NCBI GenBank assembly: GCA_018417955.1 | Contig: JACTVC010000004.1 | Location: forward strand, 496,001 to 560,000 | Direction: 5' to 3' | DNA length: 64,000 nucleotides | Source of the DNA: Laccaria trichodermophora | Taxonomy: Eukaryota > Basidiomycota > Agaricomycetes > Agaricales > Hydnangiaceae | Made by a program: the position numbers and the translations under genes | Notes under the pieces: generated by a model | Database searches by the model: none | The model's input: the letters and a program-made list of their open reading frames with translations, nothing else | Told to the model about the DNA's origin: nothing | Shown: piece by piece, positions 33,645-43,989 of the stretch | Layout of the letters: the number at the start of each line of letters is the position of its first letter | How positions within the stretch are numbered: the first letter of the stretch is position 1

Positions 33645-34497
33645 TCATTTGTAAATGATATAGGTGACAGCCCCTCCACTGAGGACGCTATTGCCGTTGT
33701 AGTAACGAGCTGTAACCATCTGGCCTCCATTATAATCCTTGGTCCTATTCAACGAAAGGCCAATCAGATCGACATCAAACCAAAAAAAGCGTCTCGAAAA
33801 AACTTACGTCGCTTGACAATTTTCAAACTTGTGGATATTGGCGTCATTCTTCCACTCCTTCTGGATCCTAGCCGTAATCTTTCCTTCCCAGCTCCCACAC
33901 TGCATACATTGGATGTTGAGCGACGACTTCTTATTAGCTTTGTCAATCGCATTCTGGTGGTTCTTGTTGGCTTTTTTCTCCTCTTTCTTCCTCTTGTCAT
34001 CCTCTTTCTGCTTCTTCTCTTCGGGGGACGTCTTGCTGAACCTGGGGATATCCACACAATAAGCGACAACTCTTACGACTCGACGCAGGAGAAATGACAC
34101 GTACAGACCACCACGCTCGAAGAGGTCCTCCAAGTCTCGTGCGTCGAGTTCGTCAAACTCTCTCATCTCGAGGAAGTCGTCATCAAAGCCGCGCATCTCA
34201 AGCTCGTCGTCAAAGTCACGCGTTTCGAGCTCGTCTTCAAAGCCGCGCATTTCGAGCTCATCGTCAAAGTCCCGCATTTCGAGGGCGTCAGCAAAGTCGT
34301 ACTCGCGAGCGAAGATCAGGCCTTCGTCCCCATCGTAACCACGTTCCTTGAAGAACAAGTCAGCACGAAAAAAATCAAAGGGTCAGTCAGAAGGGAGCGA
34401 GTACCATCAATGCGGCGGCGTCGATGGACGGATACGCAGCGACGAAAGAGGCCATAAGGGAGACAAGGGGAACTAGAGCAAGGAATTTGGGTTGCAT
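33645..34497 (-). CDS. secreted acidic-repeat protein of unknown function, copy C
   Basis: Minus-strand exons 34497..34405, 34346..34105, 34041..33808, 33744..33645 (222 aa). Signal peptide MQPKFLALVPLVSLMASFVAA. The acidic tract has one more near-decapeptide unit than copy A (DFDDELEMR, GFEDELETR, DFDDELEMR, GFDDDFLEMR). A Lys/Glu-rich linker follows, then the three-Cys C-terminal domain (QCMQCGSWEGK, FENCQATTKDYNGGQM) ending in VTYIIYK. Exon 2 is exactly 30 nt longer than in copy A, which fits gain or loss of one repeat. Intron 2 is again 63 nt, in frame and stop-free. The promoter TATA (TATAAAAGCC) is conserved. Function unknown; likely secreted. Confidence 0.73.
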
Positions 34498-35096
34498 AGT
34501 GAAGAGAGAATGAGGGGGTCGTGAAGGGTAGTCAAGATAGTTTGTCGAGAAAAGCGAGAAAAGGCGAGTGCGCTGCACGGATTTCGGTGACGGACAGAGA
34601 ACCAGCTCACGTCGGTAAGGAAAAATTGTTGAAAGATGGGAGGCTTTTATAGGTTTCTGTAAATGTACCGTCGGGGTCGGGGTTACGGCATTGGTCAGCC
34701 GTATTTGAAATTCTTCCTGTCTTGGTGATAGTTGCTACCATCAGTTGATGCAGCTCTAGCTAGATGCACCTCGGGGCTCAAAATCAGATGGTTCAACGAA
34801 GAAGTAGTTTTACCTTATTGTTTGGACTGGAGATAAATCCTTCGGTTGAATTGAAATAAAGGATCTGTCCCCACAGTACCAGCCAGACCTGCCAGACACA
34901 AAGAATGGGCAACAATGATTCATCTGTCCTAGGATTTGCCCTGCACTTCGCTCAGGTTCCGGAGGGTGCCCAACACATCCCGCCGCGTAATGTGCTCTGC
35001 AGCTGATTCAACGTTTCGTTAGAATTCAATCAACTTCGATGTCATGCTTACCAGTTCACGTTTACATGGAGTGAAATTTCCGCCAGGTGATGATGG
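34498..35096. other. promoter of acidic gene C and spacer
   Basis: To about 34735 the sequence is shared with the flank of copy A (28885-29096). The remainder is unremarkable. Confidence 0.5.
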
Positions 35097-35436
35097 TTGA
35101 GATGGAGTCTCGAAAGTGCAATATTCCTGATATCGGATCAAATACGTGATGTGTCGACTTGCTCTCCCGAATTTCGAGGCGACTAGCGGCACCTCCTATG
35201 ACCCCAAACACAGCTGATTTGTCGCCCAATGTTCTTCGAGTATCGCTCTCGGATAGTATCGATGGGGAGAACATTGTTTGCTGCGCAACAGTTGTTTGCA
35301 AACAAGAGCACGTGGTTTGCGATTGACAATGCCACGAATAGACGGAGGCGCTAACCCCTTCCATTACTCTTTTTCGCTGGCGTAACGCCCCCGTCAATCC
35401 TTTCTCCTTTCCGGTCTACCGCTCCCCGACGCCGTC
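35097..35436 (+). promoter_or_regulatory. 5' flank of the NIPA-like gene, original of the 32.15-kb copy
   Basis: Shares about 250 bp with 32150-32396 and preserves the uninterrupted target GGAGGCGCTAA of the MITE. Confidence 0.6.
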
Positions 35437-37321
35437 ATGGTCGACGATAAGTACATTGGCCTTGCTCTGGCCGTCTCAGGCTCTGTGGCAATTGGTACTA
35501 GTTTCATCATCACTAAAAAGGTACGTTGTGAGTACTTTCCCGATGCGCGCACCGTCCACGGCGCTACATTCGCTCATCGGCGAGTTGTTGGGGTATGGAG
35601 TGTCTTTTGCATGACATGAGGGAGTAGAATGTGCTCGTCATCAGGACGGAGAGCAACCCCAGGCTCCAGTCTCCTGTTTTCCATTCATGTCGGTCATGTA
35701 CCGTATCCTCGACATACTTCCCTGCATATTCTTCGATGAATAAGCCAGTCATCTGATTCCACCTCCTCTGTTATAGGGCCTTAACGACGCAGCAGTCAAC
35801 GCTACTTATGGCTCCCAAGCATCGGACAATCTCTCGTATCTTCGAAACCCAATATGGTGGGCAGGAATGTCGACCTGTGAGTCGCAGTAGTTTCCTGACC
35901 CCTCCCCTAGTACTGATTTATTCATATAGTGGTTGTAGGAGAAAGTAAGCACCGTCAATCACCCCATCATTCGTATCTGACCATCTCCCAGTCGCGAACT
36001 TCGCTGCTTACACCTTTGCCCCTCCAATCCTCGTCACCCCCCTCGGCGCACTGAGCGTCATCATTGGGTACGTGAGCCCAGGTTCTGGACGTCTATTCAT
36101 GTTCATCCTATTACAGCGCCATTCTCGCTTCATTCCTTCTCGGTGAAGAACTAGGACACCTGGGCCGACTCGGTTGTACATTATGCCTCATAGGCTCCCT
36201 CATCATCGTCCTTCACGCCCCAGAAGACAAACCGGTAGAAACAGTAGACGAAATTTTACATTACGCGATACAGCCAGGTGTTCTTGTACCCTCCATATTC
36301 TTACTTTCTTTTACTAACCAACCACTTTTATAGGGTTTCTCATGTACTGCTTCTCCGTCCTGGTGTTTACCCTAGTCATGATCTACATTATCGCTCCAAG
36401 ATACGGCCGCCAAAATCCCATTGTTTACATCTCCATCTGCTCCCTCGTAGGCTCCGTTTCCGTAATGGCAATCAAAGGCTTCGGCGTGGCCGTCAAGCTC
36501 ACGTTTGGTGGGCACAACCAGTTCTCACATCCCAGCACATACGTCTTTGGAATTTTCGTTGTGCTATGTATTCTCGTCCAAATGAACTACTTCAACAAAG
36601 CCCTGGATACCTTCTCGACCAACGTGTACGTAGTCCCTCCTCCTTCCCTCCTTCCGTATCCCCCCTAATCTTCCATCCCCCATGCAGAGTCAACCCAATG
36701 TACTACGTCGGCTTCTCAACATCAACCATCGTCGCCTCCCTTATCCTTTTCCAAGGATTCAATACCACAAACGCAACTAACACCGTCTCCCTCCTCTGCG
36801 GCTTCATCGTCACCTTCTTCGGCGTGCACCTCCTCAACATCTCACGGACCCCCGATCCACCACTAGACCACAACAGGCACTCGGCCCTTGAAGGCGGGCT
36901 GATGAACCCGCGCATGAGCCTCCAGGGCCGGATGTCGCTTGATGGGTGGAACGGCGGTGGAGCTGGGGATGTTCCGGTGGGAAGACATGGGAGGCAGAGT
37001 TCGTTGTATCGCTCACAGACGACGACGCTGTTCAACGCGTTTGAGGAGCATGATCAGCCTGTGGCTAATAGGGCACCGGGGTCGGAGGCGGTTGGGCTGC
37101 AGTTGTTGAGGGAGGAGGATGAGACGGATGATGATATGGATGTGGATATGGATGAACGGACTCATTTGAGGAAGAAGAAACGCCAGCAGCAGCAGCAAAG
37201 GGGTGGTGGTGTTAATGGGAGTGCAAGGACGCCTTTGCCGATACGGACGAGTGGGTCGCGGAGTCATACGCCTGTTCCTGATGCATCGTTGAGCGATGTA
37301 CGGATATCGCCTCGTCCATAA
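35437..37321 (+). CDS. NIPA-like magnesium transporter
   Basis: Exons 35437..35520, 35777..35876, 35930..35944, 35992..36067, 36117..36277, 36334..36625, 36688..37321 (453 aa). NIPA/Mg_trans_NIPA signatures: YIGLALAVSGSVAIGTSFIITKKGL at the N-terminus, GEIANFAAYTFAPP, LVTPLGALSVIIGAILAS, and VQMNYFNKALDTF before VVNPMYYVGFST. About nine hydrophobic segments fill residues 1-300. The family moves Mg2+ across plasma or endosomal membranes (family knowledge). The ~150-residue C-terminal tail is cytosolic in style, with Arg/Ser motifs, an acidic DDDMDVDMDE run and five Gln. Exon 3 has only 15 nt (LVVGE), yet is needed to make the conserved GEIANF. Confidence 0.93.
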
Positions 37322-37507
37322 AAATGTACCATAGAGGGTATGGCGAGAGGTGGAGATGGAGTGGTGGTTCGGAGGGGGGTATTATTCTTGCTTCTTTTAT
37401 TATTTGTGCTATATGATACACATACCCTGGACTTTTCCTCGTAATATAACGAATCTGAATTGGGATGAAGTACGGTTTTGGGATGACTTTGAAAAACAAA
37501 AAGTGGG
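37322..37507. other. 3' flank of the NIPA-like gene
   Basis: No gene seen; runs up to the Pol III terminator of the first tRNA. Confidence 0.5.
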
Positions 37508-37512
37508 AAAAA
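37508..37512 (-). terminator. RNA polymerase III terminator of tRNA-Val
   Basis: T5 on the minus strand directly after the CCAT at the tRNA 3' end. The other tRNA-like copies lack such a run. Confidence 0.7.
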
Positions 37513-37615
37513 TGGTTCAATCCAGGATCGAACTGGAGACCTTCTGTGTTTATATGATGGCAATGCAAACAGAAATCATGTAAGACAGAAATCATAACCA
37601 CTAGACCATTGAACC
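37513..37615 (-). tRNA. tRNA-Val (anticodon UAC) with a 30-nt intron
   Basis: Minus strand. The acceptor stem GGTTCAA/TTGAACC pairs perfectly. The D-arm TGGTCTAGTGGTTATGAT and T-arm CCAGTTCGATCCTGG resemble yeast tRNA-Val. The anticodon stem TCTGT/ACAGA encloses CT-TAC-A, and the intron sits between positions 37 and 38, the canonical place. Removal leaves 73 nt. A and B box sequences and a T5 terminator are present, so this copy is likely functional. Confidence 0.83.
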
Positions 37616-37712
37616 CTGTGAGGGAAGGAAGAAGATTAGTAACCATAAAATCAGCACCTAAGCGAGTGCCAAACAGGCAAAAAATAGACCTCGATGGGCT
37701 ATAGCTACAAAT

Positions 37713-37799
37713 TGGTTTGTTCCAGAATCGAACTGGAGCTTCTGTGCTCACAAGCTTGGTGATGTGAGACAGAAATCATAACCACCAGGCCATTAAACC
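37713..37799 (-). pseudogene. tRNA-Val-like copy 2 (anticodon CAC), weakened
   Basis: Minus strand. Same arms as copy 1 with anticodon CAC and a ~16-nt intron (TCACCAAGCTTGTGAG). The acceptor stem has two mismatches at the inner end, the variable loop is 2 nt shorter, and no T-run follows. Probably a pseudogene or tRNA-derived repeat. Confidence 0.6.
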
Positions 37800-37933
37800 A
37801 GTTTTAAGGGGCTCGGGAGATGAATTCAAAAGCATCTTATTATATCGCCGCGCTTGCACTAGTCGCCAAAAGCCAACATCATGCAAACACCATGAAAAAT
37901 AATATAAGTACCAGGCGATGCATTCAAGTTCAT

Positions 37934-37976
37934 TTGAGACAGAAATCATAACCACTAGAACATTGAACATTGTGAG
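37934..37976 (-). pseudogene. tRNA-Val-like 5' half
   Basis: Minus strand TTCAATGTTCTAGTGGTTAT continuing to TTCTGTCTC matches only the first half of copy 1; the 3' half is replaced by spacer sequence. Confidence 0.65.
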
Positions 37977-38023
37977 GTAGGTAAAATTATTACCCACAAA
38001 ACAGATGGCCGCTAAAGGCCCAT

Positions 38024-38111
38024 TGGTTTAATCCAGAATCGAACTGGAGCTTCTGCGCCCACAAGCTTGGCACTGTGAGACAGAAATCACAACCAGGCTA
38101 TTACTTAAACC
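38024..38111 (-). pseudogene. tRNA-Val-like copy 3 (anticodon CAC)
   Basis: Minus strand. The acceptor stem GGTTTAA/TTAAACC is perfect and the B box GTTCGATTC is kept. The D-arm has extra bases and the variable loop is short; no terminator T-run. Could be a marginal gene. Confidence 0.55.
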
Positions 38112-38322
38112 AGTTGTAAGGATTCGAAACTTCATCTCCTTGTATCGCCGCTCTTGCACTAGTTGCCGACTCCGTGATAAGCCAACACGATGAAAGATAA
38201 TATATCAAGCGGTGCATTCAAGTTCATCTGTGGGAGCGTGGAGGTTGCGGACATTGACAATGAAATCATTGCCCAGACTGGTGACTTTAAAACAGGAAAA
38301 ACTCAGTATATTGACCACGTAT

Positions 38323-38406
38323 TGGTGTAATCCAGAATCGAACTGGAGACTGTGCTTACGAGCTTAGCGAAGCGAGACAGAGACCACAACCAGGCTATTA
38401 GATCAG
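38323..38406 (-). pseudogene. tRNA-Val-like copy 4, degenerate
   Basis: Minus strand. Only the T-arm CCAGTTCGATTCTGG and parts of the D and anticodon arms survive; the acceptor ends no longer pair. Confidence 0.6.
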
Positions 38407-38540
38407 TTGTAAGGATTCAAAAACATCTCCTTGTTGCCGCTCTTGCACTAGTTGCCGACCCCACGATAAGCCAACCGTGAAAAATAATACATCAAGCGAT
38501 GCATTCAAGTTCGGAGGTTGCGGACATTTATCCAGAGTTG

Positions 38541-39007
38541 AATCTATTTATGCTTCTTTTTAATGGTCATGAGTCGGTTCCTGTGGAAAGGTTATCATCG
38601 CGGAGCGCGGAGGTTGCTATTATTAATAGCGTCTTACTAACAAGATGATTGCTGGGACCTCAACCGCGAAAAACTGGACCGAGAGCGTATTTTTCGAGAT
38701 GATGTTTACGCTGCAGAGCCATGCTACTGACGTTCAAACGTTCAAGCTGAAGTTGATCTCAGGATTAAGAACGTGGGTCGATTTGGGTGGGTAGAATGAT
38801 TTGTTTGCAAGGCACGAAAACGCCAAACAACTTTCTCAAGTGGCGCGTTGACGTCTTGGCACCAATCTCAGGCTTGCACCAATCCATTCTCTTATCACGT
38901 CGACGTCTATTCGCTTATCGCTAAGGGCAATCGATAAAGCTTCAAACTTTCTCTTCCGCGACGATTTGATTCTATGTTCAGGACGCCCTCAGGAATGCAT
39001 TCATAAG
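38541..39007. other. intergenic region before channel copy 2
   Basis: No gene or repeat recognised. Confidence 0.5.
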
Positions 39008-42000
39008 ATGCTTAATTTACCCCTTCCCAGCTCCATAACTTCTTGGCTGGTCAATTCGAAGGATCCTGAACCAATTCAAGGTGGCTCCGACGTTGAGAAG
39101 CCTTCTACCGACAAGGATACATACCCGCCAAGCGGCGTGGTTGGTGCTCCCCATCGCACTCAGCGCTCCGGTTCCCTGCGACGGCTTTCGAACTATCATG
39201 CCGAAGATACCAGTGGGGAATTTTCTCGGCCTAAACATGAACATCACCATCATCATCTCGGGCCAATAAGCTGGAAGAAACTCACAACTTTGTTCCACCC
39301 ACACCTCGTCATATCCGAATCGAGCCCAACATATCGCATTCTCCCCATTTTTTCCGGAATCGTAGTCCCTTTCTCAATTCTACTTGATATTCCAAGTCTC
39401 AGTGGTCACTGGTACGTTAGAACTGGTCCGAACAGCGAAACGATAGAGACCCGACCGAATCCACGCCTGCTCAATGTCGCCATGGCCGTGAGCATGGCTT
39501 TTGCGCTCTTCGCATGCATCTGCTTGGTGATTAGATTTACGGAAAGGGCGGTCAAGTTGATGACCATCCTTTGCATCATATCCCTCACCGCGCACGGTTA
39601 GTTTGGATGTTCTTGTTAACGCTCTTCTCAATTTAATCACGACATAGACGTCATCAGTATTATCGCGGTGACTGCGTTTGGTATAGGTCACCGCCGCGAC
39701 GACGGATTCACCTATGGACAGTCATTCTGGATGGCACTCTGTGCTACGTTCTCCTCGACAGTGACGAACGTGACCTTGTTGATTGATTACGCGCGGACAA
39801 AAAACTTCAGCAAAAGCGGTACGCGCTTCACATATGTTCTCGTTTTCTCTCCTCAGTCGTCCCATAGGGAGTGGTTTAACCCACAAGCAACGGTCTTTGG
39901 TTATTATTGTCATCGTTCTCCTCTGCTACATCGCCCTGGGAGCACTGGTTTTATCTGTGATGATGAAACTTAACTTTATCGACGCCCTATATTTGGCTGT
40001 TGTTTCCATTGAAACAATTGGTATGTTCCCTGAAATTCGTACCCGTTCAAAAATGACTTAGCCGAACAGGATTTGGAGATCTACACCCGTCATCTACGGC
40101 ATCTCGGGTGGTTATCTGTTTCTATATTACATTCGGGATCCTCAATCTCGCGCTCGCTGTTGCTCTCTCCCGTGAAGCCGTTCTTGAAGCGGTAGCTATA
40201 AACCTCCAGAAGCGAATTCGAGGGATTCGCACACGCGACCGTGAGCGACGTATCAACATTCGCTGGAGGGGCGCAGTAAAATGGCGACTGAGAGCTAAAA
40301 GGCTGCCCATTTGGGTCGAGGAGGAACGAAATGACGACGAATGGTGGAAAGCGTTTTGCTTGAGAAGTAGAAACGACACAACGTGGAAGTATACGCACGG
40401 TGGTCCGAGGCACAAGCGGCTGAATGTTGAAGCCCTTTCTCTGGCGCAGCTAGAAGCCGCGGCGATGGAAGCTGGGGCCCCTCTTGCTAGCCTTTTACCG
40501 CCCAATTTTAGATTAAGCGACGAGGACAACGCTGCCGGGGGGTGGCATCCAACTGAACCCGTAGGAGGGGGTGGAGGGACGGGTGGTTCCCCGTTGACGC
40601 ACATTCGACTTGGTAGAATGCTGGCTCTCCTGGGAAATTTTGCGCTGGCCATGGGACATGGCGAGCATGTTGATCACATACACACTGAAGAAGAAGAAGA
40701 AGATTCATATGACGATCATGAGGACAGCGGTTCTTATCACGGCGTCCCACTCACCTATACAATGACCATGGACCCCGACGTGTTTGACGCGACCGTAGAA
40801 GCGGAGGAGGAGACTGCTTTTTATGCGCGCTTATCTGCGGCGTTCTTGTTGTTCTTTATGTTTTGGCTGGTTCGCACTTTTTCACGAACGCTACCTCAAC
40901 TGCGATGCTAAATCGAAACTCAGATTGGATCTGCGATCTTTATGAAGACGGAGGGATGGCATTTTGGTACGGCCGTCTATTTTTGTAAGCTGTCTTTTTT
41001 TCTCTCTATGATTCATATCAATACCGGTTCTCGCAGGTTTCGTTGCATTCACCACAGTCGGATATGGTATGTGATTCCTTGAACAGCGTTCAATTTTTAA
41101 AATCAACGTCTACATTGCTCAGGCGATCTCTCTCCAAGCACACCAGCAGGTCGTTCCATTTTTGTCGTTTGGGCTCTTCTCGGAGTCGCTACAATGACGA
41201 TTCTGATATCAAGTAGGTCATTTTTGTGAATTCTATTGTGTATCTGCCTACCTCCGTCCTTCAGTCTTGACCGAGGCCTATTCGATAAACTACAAGAGCG
41301 TCATTCGACCGCAGGGCCAACAGCCACTGTTGAGTCCGTACATCAATGAAGATAATTCCCGTCAGCGCTTCCATGATTCTCGCACGATGGTTGGAACGTC
41401 TCTCAACTTCACTCCCACAACCAACCAAGAACACCCTGCGTCTCCGATATCTCCAAACTCTCCGCTCACATTTACTCCGCGAGGTCAAAAGTCTAGCACT
41501 ACAGCCCTCCATGGAACAGATATTCCTCGAAACACCTCCTTCTTAGAACAAGACTTTGCGACACCGCCCTCCGCTGGTACAAGCACCACACTTTTATCTC
41601 CAGCCCCTATCCGACATAACACCCGAACAAATACTATCAATACTTCTAACCCCGAGCATTATGAGCTGGGTAGAAATATCAGGGGAAAACTTCACGCGCT
41701 TCCTCATCATATTTTAGAGCGCGTTCAGAGAGCGCGCACGCTAGTGGCTGCGGGAAGGAAAGAAAACATACATAAATCCGAACCCGATGGCGACGGTAAA
41801 CACGGGAATAGAAAGGTCAGTGCCGCGTATGTGGTCAACTGTATGAATTATTTCTAAGCTTCAGCACAGGTAGAAATTTTGTTGTCAAATATCGAACGTA
41901 AGTCTCTTTTGTAATCGTCTGTAAAATTTTCATTTCACAGTCCATTGTGCAGGGTTTTTACAAGAGATCGACGCCGCTGCGAAGGATGCCTTGGACTTGA

Positions 42001-42047
42001 CGATCCACAGGCATCTGGACCATGATCATAAACCTTCCCATTCATGA
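39008..42047 (+). CDS. TOK-type outward-rectifying K+ channel, copy 2
   Basis: Exons 39008..39596, 39648..39818, 39868..40020, 40070..40869, 40924..40984, 41037..41066, 41123..41212, 41265..41815, 41870..41897, 41953..42047 (855 aa). Filters SIETIGFGDLHP-like in exons 3-4 (TIGFGD) and TTVGYGDLSP in exons 6-7. Six inner exons have exactly the same length as in copy 1 (171, 153, 61, 30, 90, 28 nt), and the long loop motif RDRERRINIRWRGAVKWRLRAKRLP is nearly shared. All introns here start with GT. The N-terminus carries a His run (EHHHHHLG). The ATG at 39008 is the first in frame. Same expected role as copy 1: depolarisation-activated K+ efflux. Confidence 0.93.
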
Positions 42048-42637
42048 AATTCAAGGACTCGCTTCAAAGTTCACGACATTGTAGATGTATTGATTATGAT
42101 ATCCGGTGGAAATGTTATGTACCCAAGCAGCTCCAAGACGGTGGTGTCCGCGCTTGTCTGCTATTTCGCTTGCCAATGCATGTAACACTATTCTAGTACG
42201 CTTACCCAGTGGTTCTAATTATTGTGGAGTTATGCCCACAGGATTCATATTCATCTAGACAGACGCAAATGTTACACGGCAGTAATATGGTCACCTCGAG
42301 ACCCGGGAGAACAAAAGGAAATGCAATCGCGTAGCTAACTGAACTTTCTCGGGTGTATTTCCAGGTCATCTACTGTGAATACTGGATTTTCAGTCAACGA
42401 AAAGCAGCGACTAAATATAGTGCCAACTTCTATTAATAGCGAACCGTGTACTGTACAGGCGGGAAAACATGGCCAAATTGAATGAACATTCTGACCACGT
42501 CAACGGCATCACTGAGCGCGGAGCATTCTCACCCCACTGGAGTAAATTGCTATGGTCTCTTACCATTTGAACACTTCAAGTTGAACTTCGCAAGATCCAC
42601 GAATCCACCTTCCTTTGCACCACTATAAGTAATCAAC
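42048..42637. other. intergenic region
   Basis: Promoter side of derlin 1. The last ~80 bp (CACTTCAAGTTGAACTT) resemble the region before derlin 2, so the duplicated unit includes some promoter. Confidence 0.5.
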
Positions 42638-43599
42638 ATGGATCACTTCGTTGCGGATTTGCGGAAAATTCCACCTGTAACTCGGTTTCTATGTGGCTCC
42701 TCGTTAGCTGTAACTTTCGCAGTGCTCCTGCATATAGTGGCTCCGCATAATGTTTTGTTTGTGCGAGAACTGGTGATGAAGAAATTACAGGTGTGTTGTT
42801 GTGCTCTTGACAAATCAAAAAGCGGCTCATTGAGTACTTAGGTCTGGAGATTGTGGTCCAGTTTCTTTTTAGGGAGTAAGTAGCGGGATGATAATTTTGT
42901 ATTTTTCCGGGGAAACCAAGGCATTGATTTGGAATATGTTTACAGGTGGAGGAATCAACTACGGTTTTGACTTCATTATGCTTCAGTGAGTGTGGTCTTA
43001 GCTGTCAATCTCTGGCCGACTTGACTCATCTACTTCAGTCGTATGGCGGACCAACTCGAGTCAGGACCGTACCTTGGCCGCTCAGCTGATTTAGCGTGGC
43101 AACTCCTCTTCGCCTGCGGTTCAATTGTTGTACGTTCGCCATATGCCTCCCCTTCATGTCCCCACTTTTAATCACATTCGTTCAGGTAGCCACAATTCCC
43201 CTGAAAACAAACATATTCTTTCGGCCTCTGCTCGTCTGTCTCGCCTATCTTTCCTGCGCTCTCGCAGGTCCAGGCGGCCAAGTCTCATTCATGGGTTTTG
43301 TCACTCTTCCTGTCAAGTACTTCCCATACTTCATGATCGGCAAGGACCTTCTGATGGCAGGGCCCGCGGCTGCAGCGCAGTCTGTTGTGGGTGCGATTGT
43401 TGGGCATGCATGGTGGTGGAGTGTATGGGGCGCGGCGCTCGGGTCGCAGGGTGTATTGGCGAACGCTGCACAAGCTCCACAGTGGTTGAAAGATTTTTTG
43501 AGCGAAGGGAGGACTCCACGACCGCTAAGGAACGCCGGAGGTGTAGCAGCCGAACTGGCTGCTGTGCAAGTGATCCCCCCATGGAGACCAACTACATGA
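42638..43599 (+). CDS. derlin (Der1-like ERAD rhomboid pseudoprotease), copy 1
   Basis: Exons 42638..42790, 42842..42875, 42946..42985, 43039..43129, 43186..43599 (243 aa). Derlins sit in the ER membrane and help retrotranslocate misfolded proteins (family knowledge). Seen here: an N-terminal helix after KIPPVTRFL, the WR motif VWRLWSSFFLG at the exon 1/2 border, GGINYGFDFIML, YRMADQLE-like LHRMADQLESGPYLG, and hydrophobic helices VATIPLKTNIFFRPLLVCLAYL and IVGHAWWWSVWGAALG. There is no catalytic Ser/His pair, as expected. The Pro/Arg/Gly-rich tail is short, without a clear SHP box. Confidence 0.92.
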
Positions 43600-43989
43600 T
43601 ACATCTGCCAGCGGTGGAGGCCATCCTGAGGCCATCAGCGGGGACAAGGGGAGACTGAATTATTGTAACATTAGCACGCAAACTGGACGGCCGAATTCGA
43701 AAGCTAACTACTTATCGTCAGGGGTGCATTTGGGTAATTGATATTTTGTGCCACAGCCTGAGGATTGTTGAGATTTTGAAGCGCTGTTCTCCGACGACCA
43801 GTTGAAGTTCCGAAGTTGGCGGAACGTTCGATTGAGGGCCTAGACAAACAATTGCAAATTGAATGAACACGTTCTGACCACGTCAGTGTCACACTGAGCA
43901 TCCTCAACCAACTATGATCTCTTACCATTTGAACTTTTGAACGCTTGAACTTTTGCAAGATTCACGAATTCACCTTTCTTCAAGCAAAA
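43600..43989. other. spacer between the derlin copies
   Basis: Shares the 3' flank (ACTGGACGGCCGAA) with the sequence after derlin 2. Confidence 0.5.

Larger units (their letters stand above)
37713..38540. repeat. tandem ~300-bp units, each a tRNA-Val-like sequence plus a common spacer
   Basis: After each tRNA-like copy follows a spacer with CGCTCTTGCACTAGTTGCC, GATAAGCCAACA and GATGCATTCAAGTTC in the same order (about 37847-37935, 38148-38225, 38438-38515). This makes three diverged units. Confidence 0.8.

Noticed and set aside
26630..37321. A biosynthetic gene cluster or defence island combining the EEP protein, acidic proteins and transporter
   Set aside because: No backbone enzyme, regulator or tailoring genes are present. 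The genes differ in copy history and appear only co-located.
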